This document shows positions 23,559 to 32,005 of a stretch of DNA of 45,557 nucleotides, piece by piece (position 1 is the first letter of the stretch; the number at the start of each line of letters is the position of its first letter). The notes under the pieces are model-generated. The model had not been told where the DNA came from. It searched no databases and worked only from the letters and a program-made list of their open reading frames with translations. The stretch comes from Chloroflexota bacterium. Lineage in GTDB: Bacteria; Chloroflexota; Anaerolineae; Promineifilales; Promineifilaceae. The position numbers were made by a program, and so were the translations under genes. The DNA lies in NCBI GenBank assembly GCA_024275635.1, contig JAJRYT010000083.1, forward strand, positions 1-45,557. The letters run 5' to 3'.

Positions 23559-26500
23559 ATGCTATTAACGAATAAATTCTCAGACTCTGAACGAATGGAA
23601 ACGGCCGTTACCCTGGTAGACCTGTTACGCTGGCGGGCCAGACAGCAGCCGGACAAACACGCTTACACTTTCTTGCTGGATGGCGAAGACGACGCCGTTG
23701 ATTGGAATTACGGCCAATTAGACCAGGCGGCGCGTATGATTGCTGCCTGGCTGCAAACGACAACAGAGAAGGGGGATCGCGCCCTCATTTTGCACCCGCC
23801 GGGCCTGGATTACATCGCCGCTTTTTTTGGCTGCTTGTATGCCGGGGTGGTGGCTGTGCCCGCTTATCCGCCCCGCATCAACAACCGACCCATGCCCCGC
23901 CTACAGGCGATTGTGGCCGACGCCCAGGCCAAAGTGGCCCTGACGACGGCCCGTATCCTGAAGAGCGTGGAGCGTCGTTTTGAACAAGCGCCTGATTTGG
24001 CGGCGCTGCGCTGGTTGGCGACGGATGAATTGGCTGACGTCGATAAGATGTTTGTATGGCGGGAAACGGCCGTTTCCCCCCAAGACCTGGCCTTTTTCCA
24101 ATATACCTCTGGCTCCACCGCCGATCCTAAAGGAGTCATGTTGACCCACAGCAACTTGATGCGCAACCTGGGTCTCATTCATGATTATTTTGAAAGCAGT
24201 GACGATGAGTACGGCGTTATCTGGCTGCCGCCCTACCATGACATGGGGTTAATCGGCGGCATTCTTGGCCCGTTGTATCGTGGCTTTCCGGTAACCTTGA
24301 TGTCTCCGGTCGCCTTTCTGCAAAAGCCGGCGCGCTGGCTGCAAGCCATCACCAAAACCCGTGCCACCCAAAGCGGCGGCCCCAACTTTGCCTATGACCT
24401 ATGCGTAGACAAAATCACGCCGGAGCAGCGGGAAACATTGGACTTGAGCAGTTGGACAGTCGCCTTCAACGGCGCGGAGCCGGTGCGCGCCCAAACGATA
24501 CGCCGTTTTACGGAAACATTTGCCCCTTGCGGTTTTCGGCCCGAAGCGTTTTATCCTACTTATGGCATGGCCGAGGCGACGCTGCTCATTTCTGGCAGCG
24601 TGAAGGCGGAACGGCCGCGTACATTGACAGTAGATCGGACCGAATTGGCGCGCCATCGGCTGGTGACGGCCGTTTCCGATCCCGCCCGCCGCCAAACCCT
24701 CGTCAGCGCCGGCCGTATTTTGGGTGATCAGATCGTTTGCATTGTCCAACCGGAAACAGCCCGCACATTGCCCGCCGGCGAAATTGGCGAGATTTGGGTT
24801 TCCAGCCCGTCCATTGCCCAGGGTTACTGGAACAAACCAGCCCAAACGGAACAAAACTTACGGGCGCGGTTAGCCGATAATGGCGGCCGTCCGTTTTTGC
24901 GTACCGGCGATCTGGGTTTTATGCGGGATGGATTCTTATACGTCACCGGCCGCCTGAAAGATTTGATTATCATTCGCGGGCGCAACCATTACCCGCAGGA
25001 CATTGAGCAGACGGCGGCTGACAGCCACCAGGCTTTTGCCCGCGATGGCGGCGCCGCTTTTTCGATTGATGTAGATGGCCAAGAGCGGTTGGCGTTGGTT
25101 CAGGAAATGCGACGTGAATATCGGAAAACGGCCGTTTCCGAAGTCGCCCAGGCGGCCCGGCAGGCGATTGTCGCCCAACACGGCCTCGATTTGTATGCCC
25201 TCGTTCTGCTCAATCCCCTGCGTATCCCCCGCACTTCCAGCGGCAAAATCAAACGCCACGCCTGCCGCGCCGGTTATCTGAATGACACACTCAACCCGAT
25301 TGCCGTTTGGACAGCCGGGCAACAGCCAATAATCAATAACCCATTACCAAATAACCAGTTACCCAATACTAAAACGGCTGCCGAAGTTCAAAACTGGTTG
25401 GTAGACCGGCTGGCGGCGCGGCTCAAATTGGAACCCGGACAAATTGATGTTGAACGGCCGTTCGACAGCTATGAGCTTGATTCCCTGGTTGCCATTGGGT
25501 TTTCCGGCGAACTGAGCCAATGGTTGGGGCGCGACCTGCCTGGTAACCTGCTGTTGGAACATGACACCATTGCCGCCCTGGCCGGCCATCTCGGCGCAGA
25601 ACCCGTGGAACGATTTGCCAAATCGTTTAATGACGACACAGAACGATTTACCAAATCGTTTAACCGATTGTCTCAACCCCATCCCTTCACCGAGTATGTC
25701 AATCCTTACCTGGGCGAGATGTTGGAACAGTTCAAAATGGACAAGCGTTTTGTCCGGGCCGAGGGATGCTGGTTGTGGGATGAGGACGAGGAGCAGTACC
25801 TGGATTTCATCGCTATGTACGGCGCGCTGCCGTTTGGCTTCAATCACCCCGACATTTGGAGTGCGGTACACGAGGTGGCCCAGGCGATGCCGCCCAGCTT
25901 TGCCCAGCCATCCCTGTTAGACGCCGCTGGGGAGTTGGCCCAACGGCTCATTGAATTGGCCCCGCCGGGATTGAAATATGTGACTTATGCTAACAGCGGT
26001 GCGGAAGCGGTGGAAGCGGCCGTCAAGCTGGCCCGCGCCGCTACCGGCAAGCTGGGCATCCTCTCCGCCGACAACAGTTTTCATGGCAAAACATTGGGCG
26101 CGCTCTCGGCGACAGGACGCGATTATTACCAGCAGCCTTTTGGCGCGCCGGTTCATGGGTTTTCTCGCGTGCCTTACGGCGATTTGACTGCATTGGCAGC
26201 CGCGTTACAGGCCGGCCACGCAGAAACGGCCGCTTTTATCGTTGAACCCATTCAGGGCGAGGGCGGCATTATCGTGCCGCCACCCGGCTACCTGGCTGGC
26301 GCGCGTGAGTTGTGTACTCGCTACGGCGTCTTGTTGATCGTGGATGAAATCCAAACTGGGCTGGGGCGCACCGGGCATCTGTTCGTTAGTGAAGTGGAGC
26401 GCGTGCGGCCCGATATTCTGGTGGTCGCCAAGGCGCTGGGCGGCGGCCTGGTTCCCATTGGGGCGATGTTGAGCCGGGAAGAATGTTATGTTGAGGAATT

Positions 26501-28175
26501 TGCCATCAAGCACACCTCAACTTTTGCCGCCAATACGCTGGCCTGCCGCGTGGGGCTGCGTGTACTGGAACTGCTAACGCGGGATAATCAGGCGCTGTTG
26601 TGGCAGGTGGCGGAGAATGGCGCTTATTTGAAGGCAGAAGTGGAGAAGCTGCGGCGACAGTACCCCCAGATTTTAACGGCCGTTCACGGACGCGGCTACA
26701 TGCTGGGATTGGCGTTTAATAATGACCGGACAGTTTACGGCCGTCAATGCTTGCTGGGGCCGATGGCCGAACAGGAGATATTAACGGCCGTCATCGCCAG
26801 CTACATGCTCAACGTCGAAAAAATCCGGGTCGCGCCCACGCTCAATGGTGCCAGTGTCCTGCGGCTGGAGCCGCCCCTCATCGCTGACAGGGCGATGTGT
26901 GACCAGGTGATTGGGGCGGTTAGCCGTCTGCTGGCGATTTTACAGGCAGGCAATACGGCCCGGCTCATGGCTCATCTGGTGGGGCGACTCCCATCCCAGA
27001 TCGAGTCAGTTGCTGAGAATGCGCCAACCGCCAGTGAAACGGCCGCGCCGCAGGCGGGCGACGGCCGTTTTGCCTTCCTTGTTCACCCCCTGACGCCGGC
27101 CAGCTACGTCGAGTTCGACGCCAGCCTGGCTGCCTTCAACGATGACGAACTGGCCGACCTGACCCGGCGTTGGCAGGGAGCCGTCGAGCCGTTTGTGGTG
27201 GGGACAACCCGCATCCAATCGGCGGCCGGGGCGACGGCTTACGGCGAATTTATCGGCGTCCCTTACACCGCTGATGAGTTGATGTCTATGCCCCAGGCCG
27301 AGGCGGTGACGGAGCTGCGTAAGGGGGTGGAACTGGCTCAGGAACGGGGGGCGCGGATTGTTGGCCTGGGTAGTTACACCTCGATTGCCAGCGGCAACGG
27401 CCGTCTCCTAACCGGTGCTAACATGCCTCTGACCACCGGCAACAGCTACACTGTTGTTGCCACCGTCCAGGCCATCGGCGCGGCGGCGGAGCGGCTGGAT
27501 TTGGATTTATCGCAGGCGGCGGTCGCCATCATCGGCGCGACCGGTTCGATTGGCCGGGCGACGGCGCTGCTGCTGGCTGGGCGGGCGGGGCGGCTCATCC
27601 TCATCGGCAATCCGGCTCACCCTGAGCAAAGTTTGGCCCGATTGCAGACGGTAGCGGCTGAAGCGGCCGGTTATTGGCCCCAGCCAAATGGCGGCGGGCC
27701 GGCCGGCGGCCGGCTCCTCATCACTGCCGACGCCGCCCAATATTTACCCCAGGCCGACGTTATTGTGACGGCCACTTCCAGCGCCCAAAGGCTGCTGACG
27801 GCCCAACATTTGAAACAAGGCGCGGCTATTTGCGACACGTCACGGCCGTCTAACGTCAGCCAGGCGGTACAGGTGGCGCGGCCCGATGTGCTGGTTATTG
27901 ACGGCGGCATCATTGCCGTGCCCGGCCGGCCCGATTTAGGCTGGCGCTTTGGCCTGGAGCCGGGATTGTCTTTTGCCTGCATGGCCGAGACGATGATGTT
28001 GGCGCTGGAGCAGCGTTACCAGCACGGCAGTCTGGGATTGGATTTGGACATGGATTTCCTTAAGATGATACGCCGGTTAGCCGTGAAACACGGCTTTGAC
28101 CTGGCCCAAATCAGCAGTTTTGACCGGCCGCTGACGGAGGCGAAGTGGCAGCAGGCGCTGGCCGCCCGAAAGTAG
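23559..28175 (+). CDS. Megasynthase: fatty acyl-AMP ligase, carrier protein, class III aminotransferase, acyl-ACP reductase
   Basis: A 1538-residue assembly-line enzyme. Residues 1-580 are a fatty acyl-AMP ligase, with YTSGSTADPKGV near 182, the FAAL-type insertion around 350-380 and GRLKDLIIIRGRNHYPQDIE. Residues 608-685 are a carrier protein with phosphopantetheine Ser642 in YELDSLVAIG. Residues 715-1130 are a class III aminotransferase, with IVDEIQTGLGRTG and PLP Lys958 in VVAKALGGG. Residues 1170-1538 resemble cyanobacterial long-chain acyl-ACP reductase (AAR), with IGATGSIG (1324-1331) for NAD(P)H and the catalytic-type Cys1474 in SFACMAETMML. The chain suggests a fatty acid is activated, loaded on the carrier, reduced to an aldehyde and transaminated to a long-chain amine. 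The reaction order and product are inferred. Two linkers contain repeat sequence. No ketosynthase or thioesterase is present. Confidence 0.88.
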   Translation: MLLTNKFSDSERMETAVTLVDLLRWRARQQPDKHAYTFLLDGEDDAVDWNYGQLDQAARMIAAWLQTTTEKGDRALILHPPGLDYIAAFFGCLYAGVVAVPAYPPRINNRPMPRLQAIVADAQAKVALTTARILKSVERRFEQAPDLAALRWLATDELADVDKMFVWRETAVSPQDLAFFQYTSGSTADPKGVMLTHSNLMRNLGLIHDYFESSDDEYGVIWLPPYHDMGLIGGILGPLYRGFPVTLMSPVAFLQKPARWLQAITKTRATQSGGPNFAYDLCVDKITPEQRETLDLSSWTVAFNGAEPVRAQTIRRFTETFAPCGFRPEAFYPTYGMAEATLLISGSVKAERPRTLTVDRTELARHRLVTAVSDPARRQTLVSAGRILGDQIVCIVQPETARTLPAGEIGEIWVSSPSIAQGYWNKPAQTEQNLRARLADNGGRPFLRTGDLGFMRDGFLYVTGRLKDLIIIRGRNHYPQDIEQTAADSHQAFARDGGAAFSIDVDGQERLALVQEMRREYRKTAVSEVAQAARQAIVAQHGLDLYALVLLNPLRIPRTSSGKIKRHACRAGYLNDTLNPIAVWTAGQQPIINNPLPNNQLPNTKTAAEVQNWLVDRLAARLKLEPGQIDVERPFDSYELDSLVAIGFSGELSQWLGRDLPGNLLLEHDTIAALAGHLGAEPVERFAKSFNDDTERFTKSFNRLSQPHPFTEYVNPYLGEMLEQFKMDKRFVRAEGCWLWDEDEEQYLDFIAMYGALPFGFNHPDIWSAVHEVAQAMPPSFAQPSLLDAAGELAQRLIELAPPGLKYVTYANSGAEAVEAAVKLARAATGKLGILSADNSFHGKTLGALSATGRDYYQQPFGAPVHGFSRVPYGDLTALAAALQAGHAETAAFIVEPIQGEGGIIVPPPGYLAGARELCTRYGVLLIVDEIQTGLGRTGHLFVSEVERVRPDILVVAKALGGGLVPIGAMLSREECYVEEFAIKHTSTFAANTLACRVGLRVLELLTRDNQALLWQVAENGAYLKAEVEKLRRQYPQILTAVHGRGYMLGLAFNNDRTVYGRQCLLGPMAEQEILTAVIASYMLNVEKIRVAPTLNGASVLRLEPPLIADRAMCDQVIGAVSRLLAILQAGNTARLMAHLVGRLPSQIESVAENAPTASETAAPQAGDGRFAFLVHPLTPASYVEFDASLAAFNDDELADLTRRWQGAVEPFVVGTTRIQSAAGATAYGEFIGVPYTADELMSMPQAEAVTELRKGVELAQERGARIVGLGSYTSIASGNGRLLTGANMPLTTGNSYTVVATVQAIGAAAERLDLDLSQAAVAIIGATGSIGRATALLLAGRAGRLILIGNPAHPEQSLARLQTVAAEAAGYWPQPNGGGPAGGRLLITADAAQYLPQADVIVTATSSAQRLLTAQHLKQGAAICDTSRPSNVSQAVQVARPDVLVIDGGIIAVPGRPDLGWRFGLEPGLSFACMAETMMLALEQRYQHGSLGLDLDMDFLKMIRRLAVKHGFDLAQISSFDRPLTEAKWQQALAARK
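25319..25372 (+). repeat. Repeat-derived linker 1 in the megasynthase gene
   Basis: The DNA between the ligase and the carrier domain is made of the words ATAACC, CATTACC, AATAACC, AGTTACCC and AATAC, closely resembling the ACCCAATT and GGTAATTG families at 5555-5637 and 43070-43130. It is read in frame as an Asn/Pro/Gln-rich flexible linker (about residues 588-605). Confidence 0.7.
25608..25667 (+). repeat. Repeat-derived linker 2: duplicated palindrome
   Basis: GAACGATTTGCCAAATCGTT occurs at 25608-25627, and again with one change (GAACGATTTACCAAATCGTT) at 25641-25660. Each unit is a near-perfect palindrome, AACGATTT/AAATCGTT. They encode the duplicated peptide ERFxKSFN between the carrier and aminotransferase domains. 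A similar CGATTTGGTAAATCG palindrome occurs between genes at 39280-39296. Confidence 0.85.
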
Positions 28176-28214
28176 CGAGAGCAACCGGCCATGGATGCGA
28201 ACCTGATTGACATT

Positions 28215-28439
28215 CTATCCAGTTAGGCGCCTCTGATAATCACGCGCCGTCTGGCCGAAAATCCGGAGCCAATCAGTTCGCCGGCGCTGTGGCGTGCCCG
28301 GAATTGTCCCCAGCACCAGCGTCAAGTTATTTTCTACCGGCTTTTGAGCGGCGTCAATTTCGGCCGTGATGTCCTGGCCGAGCAATATCTGGCTGATGAT
28401 GAGGCGGGCGACGTCGGCCATTTCCGCGTCAATGTCCAT
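28215..28439 (-). CDS. Small hypothetical protein, possibly frameshifted
   Basis: A 74-residue acidic then basic ORF (MDIDAEMADVARLIISQ...) that reads like genuine coding sequence. Just upstream, another minus-strand frame runs from ATG 28560 to 28429 and encodes a Pro/Gly/Gln-rich stretch. The combined length, 28215-28560, is consistent with one protein of about 115 residues split by a single-base frame change near 28430-28470, next to a CCCCGCC/GGCGGGG hairpin. The function is unknown. It lies between two plus-strand genes and opposite to them, so it may equally be spurious. Confidence 0.4.
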   Translation of the reverse strand: MDIDAEMADVARLIISQILLGQDITAEIDAAQKPVENNLTLVLGTIPGTPQRRRTDWLRIFGQTARDYQRRLTG

Positions 28440-28646
28440 AACCTGACCGGATTGAGCGTAACCCCGCCGCTAAGGGCGGGGCAAATTGGGTGAGCATTTG
28501 CTGCTGGTAGCCGGGGCCGGGCGCTTGTCCCGGCGGGGGTGAGGAGCGGGAGAATTGCATGATCTTGATTGTAGAGGATGTGGTCGAGATTGGAAAGGAA
28601 AGCTTCATTGGCACGTTTTTGGAGAGTGTGGCAATATATCTGAACG

Positions 28647-30539
28647 ATGCGTGGAATCTGGAAACAATTGCGAGCCGCCCCATTGCACTTTCAACTACGC
28701 CGAATTCGCTGGATTGCTCCTCTGGTCGTTTTGCTTCTGGCGGCTGTGCATCAAACGGTTGTTCATAACCTGGTTGCTTTTATTTGGCCGCATTGGTCTG
28801 GGGCCGAGTTATTGCTGTATAGTCTGACCGGGAGTATTGTGGCCTGGATTGGGTTGAGCTGGCTGGCAACGGCCGTTTCCCGCCAATCACAAGCCGAATC
28901 GCAGTTACGTCACGCCTATGACGAATTAGAAGCCAACCATCAAAAATTACTGGCCCTGCACGATCTAGGCCAAAATATCGCCACTGCCAGCGATAAACAA
29001 TCCGTTTTTGAACTAGCCGCCCGCGCGCCGCTGCAATTAACCGGCGCTCAATCCTCCACCGTCGTCACTTTCGCTAATGGGGACAACCGTCTCAAGCTGG
29101 ACATGGCCTGGGGGTTGAGTGAGCGCTACCTGCACCTTCTGCGTCGGCGCATTGACGTCGGTATCATGGCTGACCGCTGCCGTACCTGTACCACGCTTCG
29201 CACCCACGCTTCCAGCGACTGCCCGCTCTTTGAAGGGTTGCAAGCGCAGGCGCAGGCGGAAGGCATTCGCTCATTGGTCTGTTTGCCCATCGCCCAGGCA
29301 GATGAACGGATCGCGGTCTTATCCGCCTATTTTCCATCCGCCGCCGGCCCGCCGGAAGACCAGATGCGGCTGCTAAGTATTTTGGGTGGGGTGGTGGCAG
29401 CTGCGTTGGAAAGTATGCACGCACGCACGCGCCAGACCAGTACGCTGACGGCTTTGGATCGGGTCACGCAAACGGCCGACGCTATTGATGAACTGGCGGT
29501 GCAGGCGCTCGACATCGCCATTTCTGGGTGGGACGCCCAGGTGGGCGGCTTGTTCCTGTTTGATGATGAAACCAGAACCTGGTCGAACAGCGCCCGGTAC
29601 AATTTGGGCCACGATGCGGCTGACCCGCGTTATCAATTGGCGCTGGCGATGTCGCGGCAGGTGTATGGGAGTGATAGGCCGCTTATTACCGCAGACATGA
29701 ATCCCGACGCCGATCATGGGCTGCGCTCAGCGGCGGCCACGCCGCTGGTGACGGAAGGCCAGACGCTGGGGGCGCTGTTCCTGGGCGCGAACCGGCCCCA
29801 GGCTTTGAATCCGCTGCACGCGGAATTGTTGGGGACGATGGCCCATCAAATTGCTCTGGCGATCCGCAACGCGCAACTTTATTCCCGGTTGGAGCAGATG
29901 GCGGTGCTGGAGGAGCGTTACCGGCTGGCGCGGGAGTTTCATGATGGGCTGGCGCAAACGTTGGGATATTTGGGTTTGCAGGCCGAGCGGCTGGAAATTT
30001 TGTTGACGACGGGACAGGTGGCAACGGCCGTGACCGAGTTCGGTGAAATCCGGCAGTCTATCCGGGCGGCTTATGTGGATGTGCGCGAGGCGATTGACGG
30101 GCTGCGCCTGGGTGTGGCCGATCCCGGCCAAATCGCCGCCCGATTAAGCGAGTACACGACTGAGTTCGCCCGGCAAACAGGACTACAGGTGAGATTTACG
30201 GCCGTTCCCAACGACATCACGATTGACCCGGCCACAGCTTTACAACTGCTGCGTATCGTCCAGGAAGCGCTGACCAATGTCCGCAAACATGCCCAGGCCC
30301 GGCAGGTAGCGATTTGCCTGGACGCCGCGCCGTCCGAGTTGGAACTGACTGTCACCGATGATGGACGCGGCTTTCCCGACACACTACCGGCTGATCGGGA
30401 ATATCATAATTATGGCCTGGCCACCATGCGCGAACGAGCCGAGGGTCTGGGAGGGGCTTTCACTGTCGCTACCCAGCCCGGACAGGGCACGCGCATTACC
30501 GTTGTTGTGCCTACGGCCGTTCCGGAGTCGCGGCTTTAG
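28647..30539 (+). CDS. Sensor histidine kinase, NarL/LuxR-partner type, with two GAF-like domains
   Basis: A 630-residue membrane kinase. Two hydrophobic segments lie near residues 22-42 and 52-76, followed by a short coiled coil (80-105). GAF-like domain 1 spans about 110-262 and contains Cys178-x2-Cys181 and Cys192. GAF-like domain 2 spans about 280-410. The HisKA_3 dimerisation helix has the phosphoacceptor His432 in REFHDGLAQT. The ATP-binding domain shows EALTNVRKHA, DDGRGF and GLATMRERAEGLGG. Such kinases phosphorylate LuxR-type regulators, and one follows at 30775. The Cys cluster could bind a metal or sense redox state. The last five codons and the stop lie in a 20-bp inverted repeat. 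The start codon has only a weak binding site. Confidence 0.9.
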   Translation: MRGIWKQLRAAPLHFQLRRIRWIAPLVVLLLAAVHQTVVHNLVAFIWPHWSGAELLLYSLTGSIVAWIGLSWLATAVSRQSQAESQLRHAYDELEANHQKLLALHDLGQNIATASDKQSVFELAARAPLQLTGAQSSTVVTFANGDNRLKLDMAWGLSERYLHLLRRRIDVGIMADRCRTCTTLRTHASSDCPLFEGLQAQAQAEGIRSLVCLPIAQADERIAVLSAYFPSAAGPPEDQMRLLSILGGVVAAALESMHARTRQTSTLTALDRVTQTADAIDELAVQALDIAISGWDAQVGGLFLFDDETRTWSNSARYNLGHDAADPRYQLALAMSRQVYGSDRPLITADMNPDADHGLRSAAATPLVTEGQTLGALFLGANRPQALNPLHAELLGTMAHQIALAIRNAQLYSRLEQMAVLEERYRLAREFHDGLAQTLGYLGLQAERLEILLTTGQVATAVTEFGEIRQSIRAAYVDVREAIDGLRLGVADPGQIAARLSEYTTEFARQTGLQVRFTAVPNDITIDPATALQLLRIVQEALTNVRKHAQARQVAICLDAAPSELELTVTDDGRGFPDTLPADREYHNYGLATMRERAEGLGGAFTVATQPGQGTRITVVVPTAVPESRL

Positions 30540-30685
30540 CCGGGAGGTAACCGGCTAAAGCCGCGACTCCGATACTCGGTTTGTCCGCAAAATGTGCGTT
30601 ATGTGCGTTAATTTTTTGCCACGAATTTCACGAATTACACGAATTAAAACCGTCTAAATTCGTGTAATTCGTGAAATTCGTGGCA
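30524..30685. repeat. Two long perfect inverted repeats between kinase and regulator
   Basis: The first has 20-bp arms 30524-30543 and 30551-30570 (loop of 7) and overlaps the kinase stop codon at 30537-30539. The second has 29-bp arms 30617-30645 and 30657-30685 (loop of 11), built of CACGAATT words, the longest perfect hairpin seen in the window. Both sit between cotranscribed two-component genes. They may reduce expression of the regulator or stabilise the kinase message. The first resembles the hairpin at 8213-8263 in layout and in part in words. Confidence 0.9.
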
Positions 30686-30774
30686 GAGATTTTTGATTGC
30701 GGCTCTGCCGCGTTATGAAATAATTATCTAAATGTGTATACCCGGCAGTCAAACAAATATGCCAGGAGCGGCGC

Positions 30775-31428
30775 ATGATCAAAGTCCTCATTGCCGATGA
30801 TCACCATCTATTCCGGGATGGTTTGACTCGTATCTTGAGCGCATACCCGGAAATCGAAGTTGTCGCCAGCGTCGCTAGCGGCGAAGAAGCTGTTACCCAA
30901 GGCGCGGCGCTGCAGCCCGATCTTTTCTTGTTAGACGTCAACATGCCGGGCATTGGCGGCGTTGGCGCAACCCGACAGCTGCGCGCCGGGAACCCGGAGG
31001 TCAATATCTTGATGCTGACCGTTTCTGAGCAGTAGAGCGATCTGTTCACCGCTATCCGCGCCGGGGCGCGCGGCTACCTGCTCAAAGACGCCACTAGCAG
31101 CCAACTTCTGGACGCAGTGCGGCGGGTTCACGCCGGTGAAGCGATCATCGCTCCGGTGATGGCCGCCAAGTTGTTCGATGAATTTGCCGCGCTACCGGCT
31201 GCGCCCAAACCGTCGCCCAAACTGGATGAGTTAAGCGAACGCGAACGCCAGATTTTGCATTTGCTTACGCGCGGCTTGAGTAATAAGGAAATTGGCAGCG
31301 AGCTGGCCCTTTCTCCGCACACGATTAAAGTGCATCTGCACCGTATTTTAGAGAAATTAAACCTGCGCAGCCGGGTGGAGGCGGCGGCCTGGGCGGTGCG
31401 GCACGGATTGATGAAGAGAAATATTTGA
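30775..31428 (+). pseudogene. NarL/LuxR-type response regulator interrupted by an in-frame TAG
   Basis: Codons 1-86 encode a receiver with Asp8-Asp9 and phosphoacceptor Asp54 (LFLLDVNMPG), ending LTVSEQ. Then comes TAG (31033-31035). The same frame continues SDLFTAIRAGARGYLLKD, which is the end of the receiver with its conserved Lys, then a linker and a LuxR helix-turn-helix (LSERERQILHLLTRGLSNKEIG...HTIKVHLHRILEKL), ending at 31428. Without the TAG it would be a normal regulator of 217 residues and the evident partner of the upstream kinase. AGGAGCG lies ahead of the ATG. A nonsense mutation, base-call error or readthrough would each explain it. Confidence 0.8.
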
Positions 31429-31545
31429 ACCGGTCATAAAGTGTTAACTTGAGCGGAGACCTTGCAAGTTTCCAATAAAAACCGGCGAAGTCTAAGAGCG
31501 GCATTAGCCCATTTGGGTTAATGCCGTCCCCCAAATATACCCAAG

Positions 31546-31573
31546 TGGCTATCCAGGCGATAGCCATTTTTTG
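31546..31573 (+). terminator. Intrinsic terminator after the two-component genes
   Basis: TGGCTATC (31546-31553) and GATAGCCA (31559-31566) form a perfect 8-bp stem around CAGGC and are followed by TTTTTTGTTG. A second, weaker hairpin (31499-31526, CGGCATTA/TAATGCCG with one G-U) lies just before it. Together they separate the two-component genes from the respiratory island. Confidence 0.8.
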
Positions 31574-31630
31574 TTGTTTTATCCCCATTTGATTGACGGC
31601 AAACAGGGTAATATCCCTTAAACTTGTAGG

Positions 31631-32005
31631 ATGGCGACACGAGTATTGATAATCGGCCGTTATACCCTCTTTCATGATGGTTTGAGCCACTTGTTAGGGG
31701 AACAATCATCCCTGACCATCGTGGGAAGGGCGCGCAGTTGGGAAGAGGCGCGCCAAATGGTTGCCGGCAAGCATCCCAATGTTCTTATTATTGACCACGA
31801 CTCGGCCGAACTACGTGAGGCAGATTTGATGCCGCTGTTGGAGAATGAGGAACAGGATATCAAGGTTATCTATTTGGCGTTAGCGCAAAACAAAATGATT
31901 ATTCATAATCGGCAGAAGATAGCCAATGTAACGGCCGTTGACTTGCTCAATGCGTTGCAGATGGATAACAATGTTATTAAGAGCAGGGGCGAGAGCGAGA
32001 AATGA
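31631..32005 (+). CDS. Degenerate stand-alone receiver protein
   Basis: A 124-residue receiver fold. VLIIGRYTLFHDGL aligns with the VLIADDHxLFRDGL start of LuxR-family regulators, but the Asp-Asp pair is Gly-Arg. Asp55 is retained in VLIIDHDSAE. No conserved Lys segment or DNA-binding domain follows. The missing acidic pair suggests weak or no phosphorylation, so it may act as a protein-interaction module. Its stop overlaps the start of the SCO gene by four bases (ATGA), so the two are translationally coupled. This places it as the first gene of the respiratory island and a possible regulator of oxidase assembly. Confidence 0.7.
   Translation: MATRVLIIGRYTLFHDGLSHLLGEQSSLTIVGRARSWEEARQMVAGKHPNVLIIDHDSAELREADLMPLLENEEQDIKVIYLALAQNKMIIHNRQKIANVTAVDLLNALQMDNNVIKSRGESEK

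Noticed and set aside
23559..28175. Polyketide or non-ribosomal peptide synthase module
   Set aside because: No ketosynthase, acyltransferase or condensation domain is present, so chain extension is not supported.
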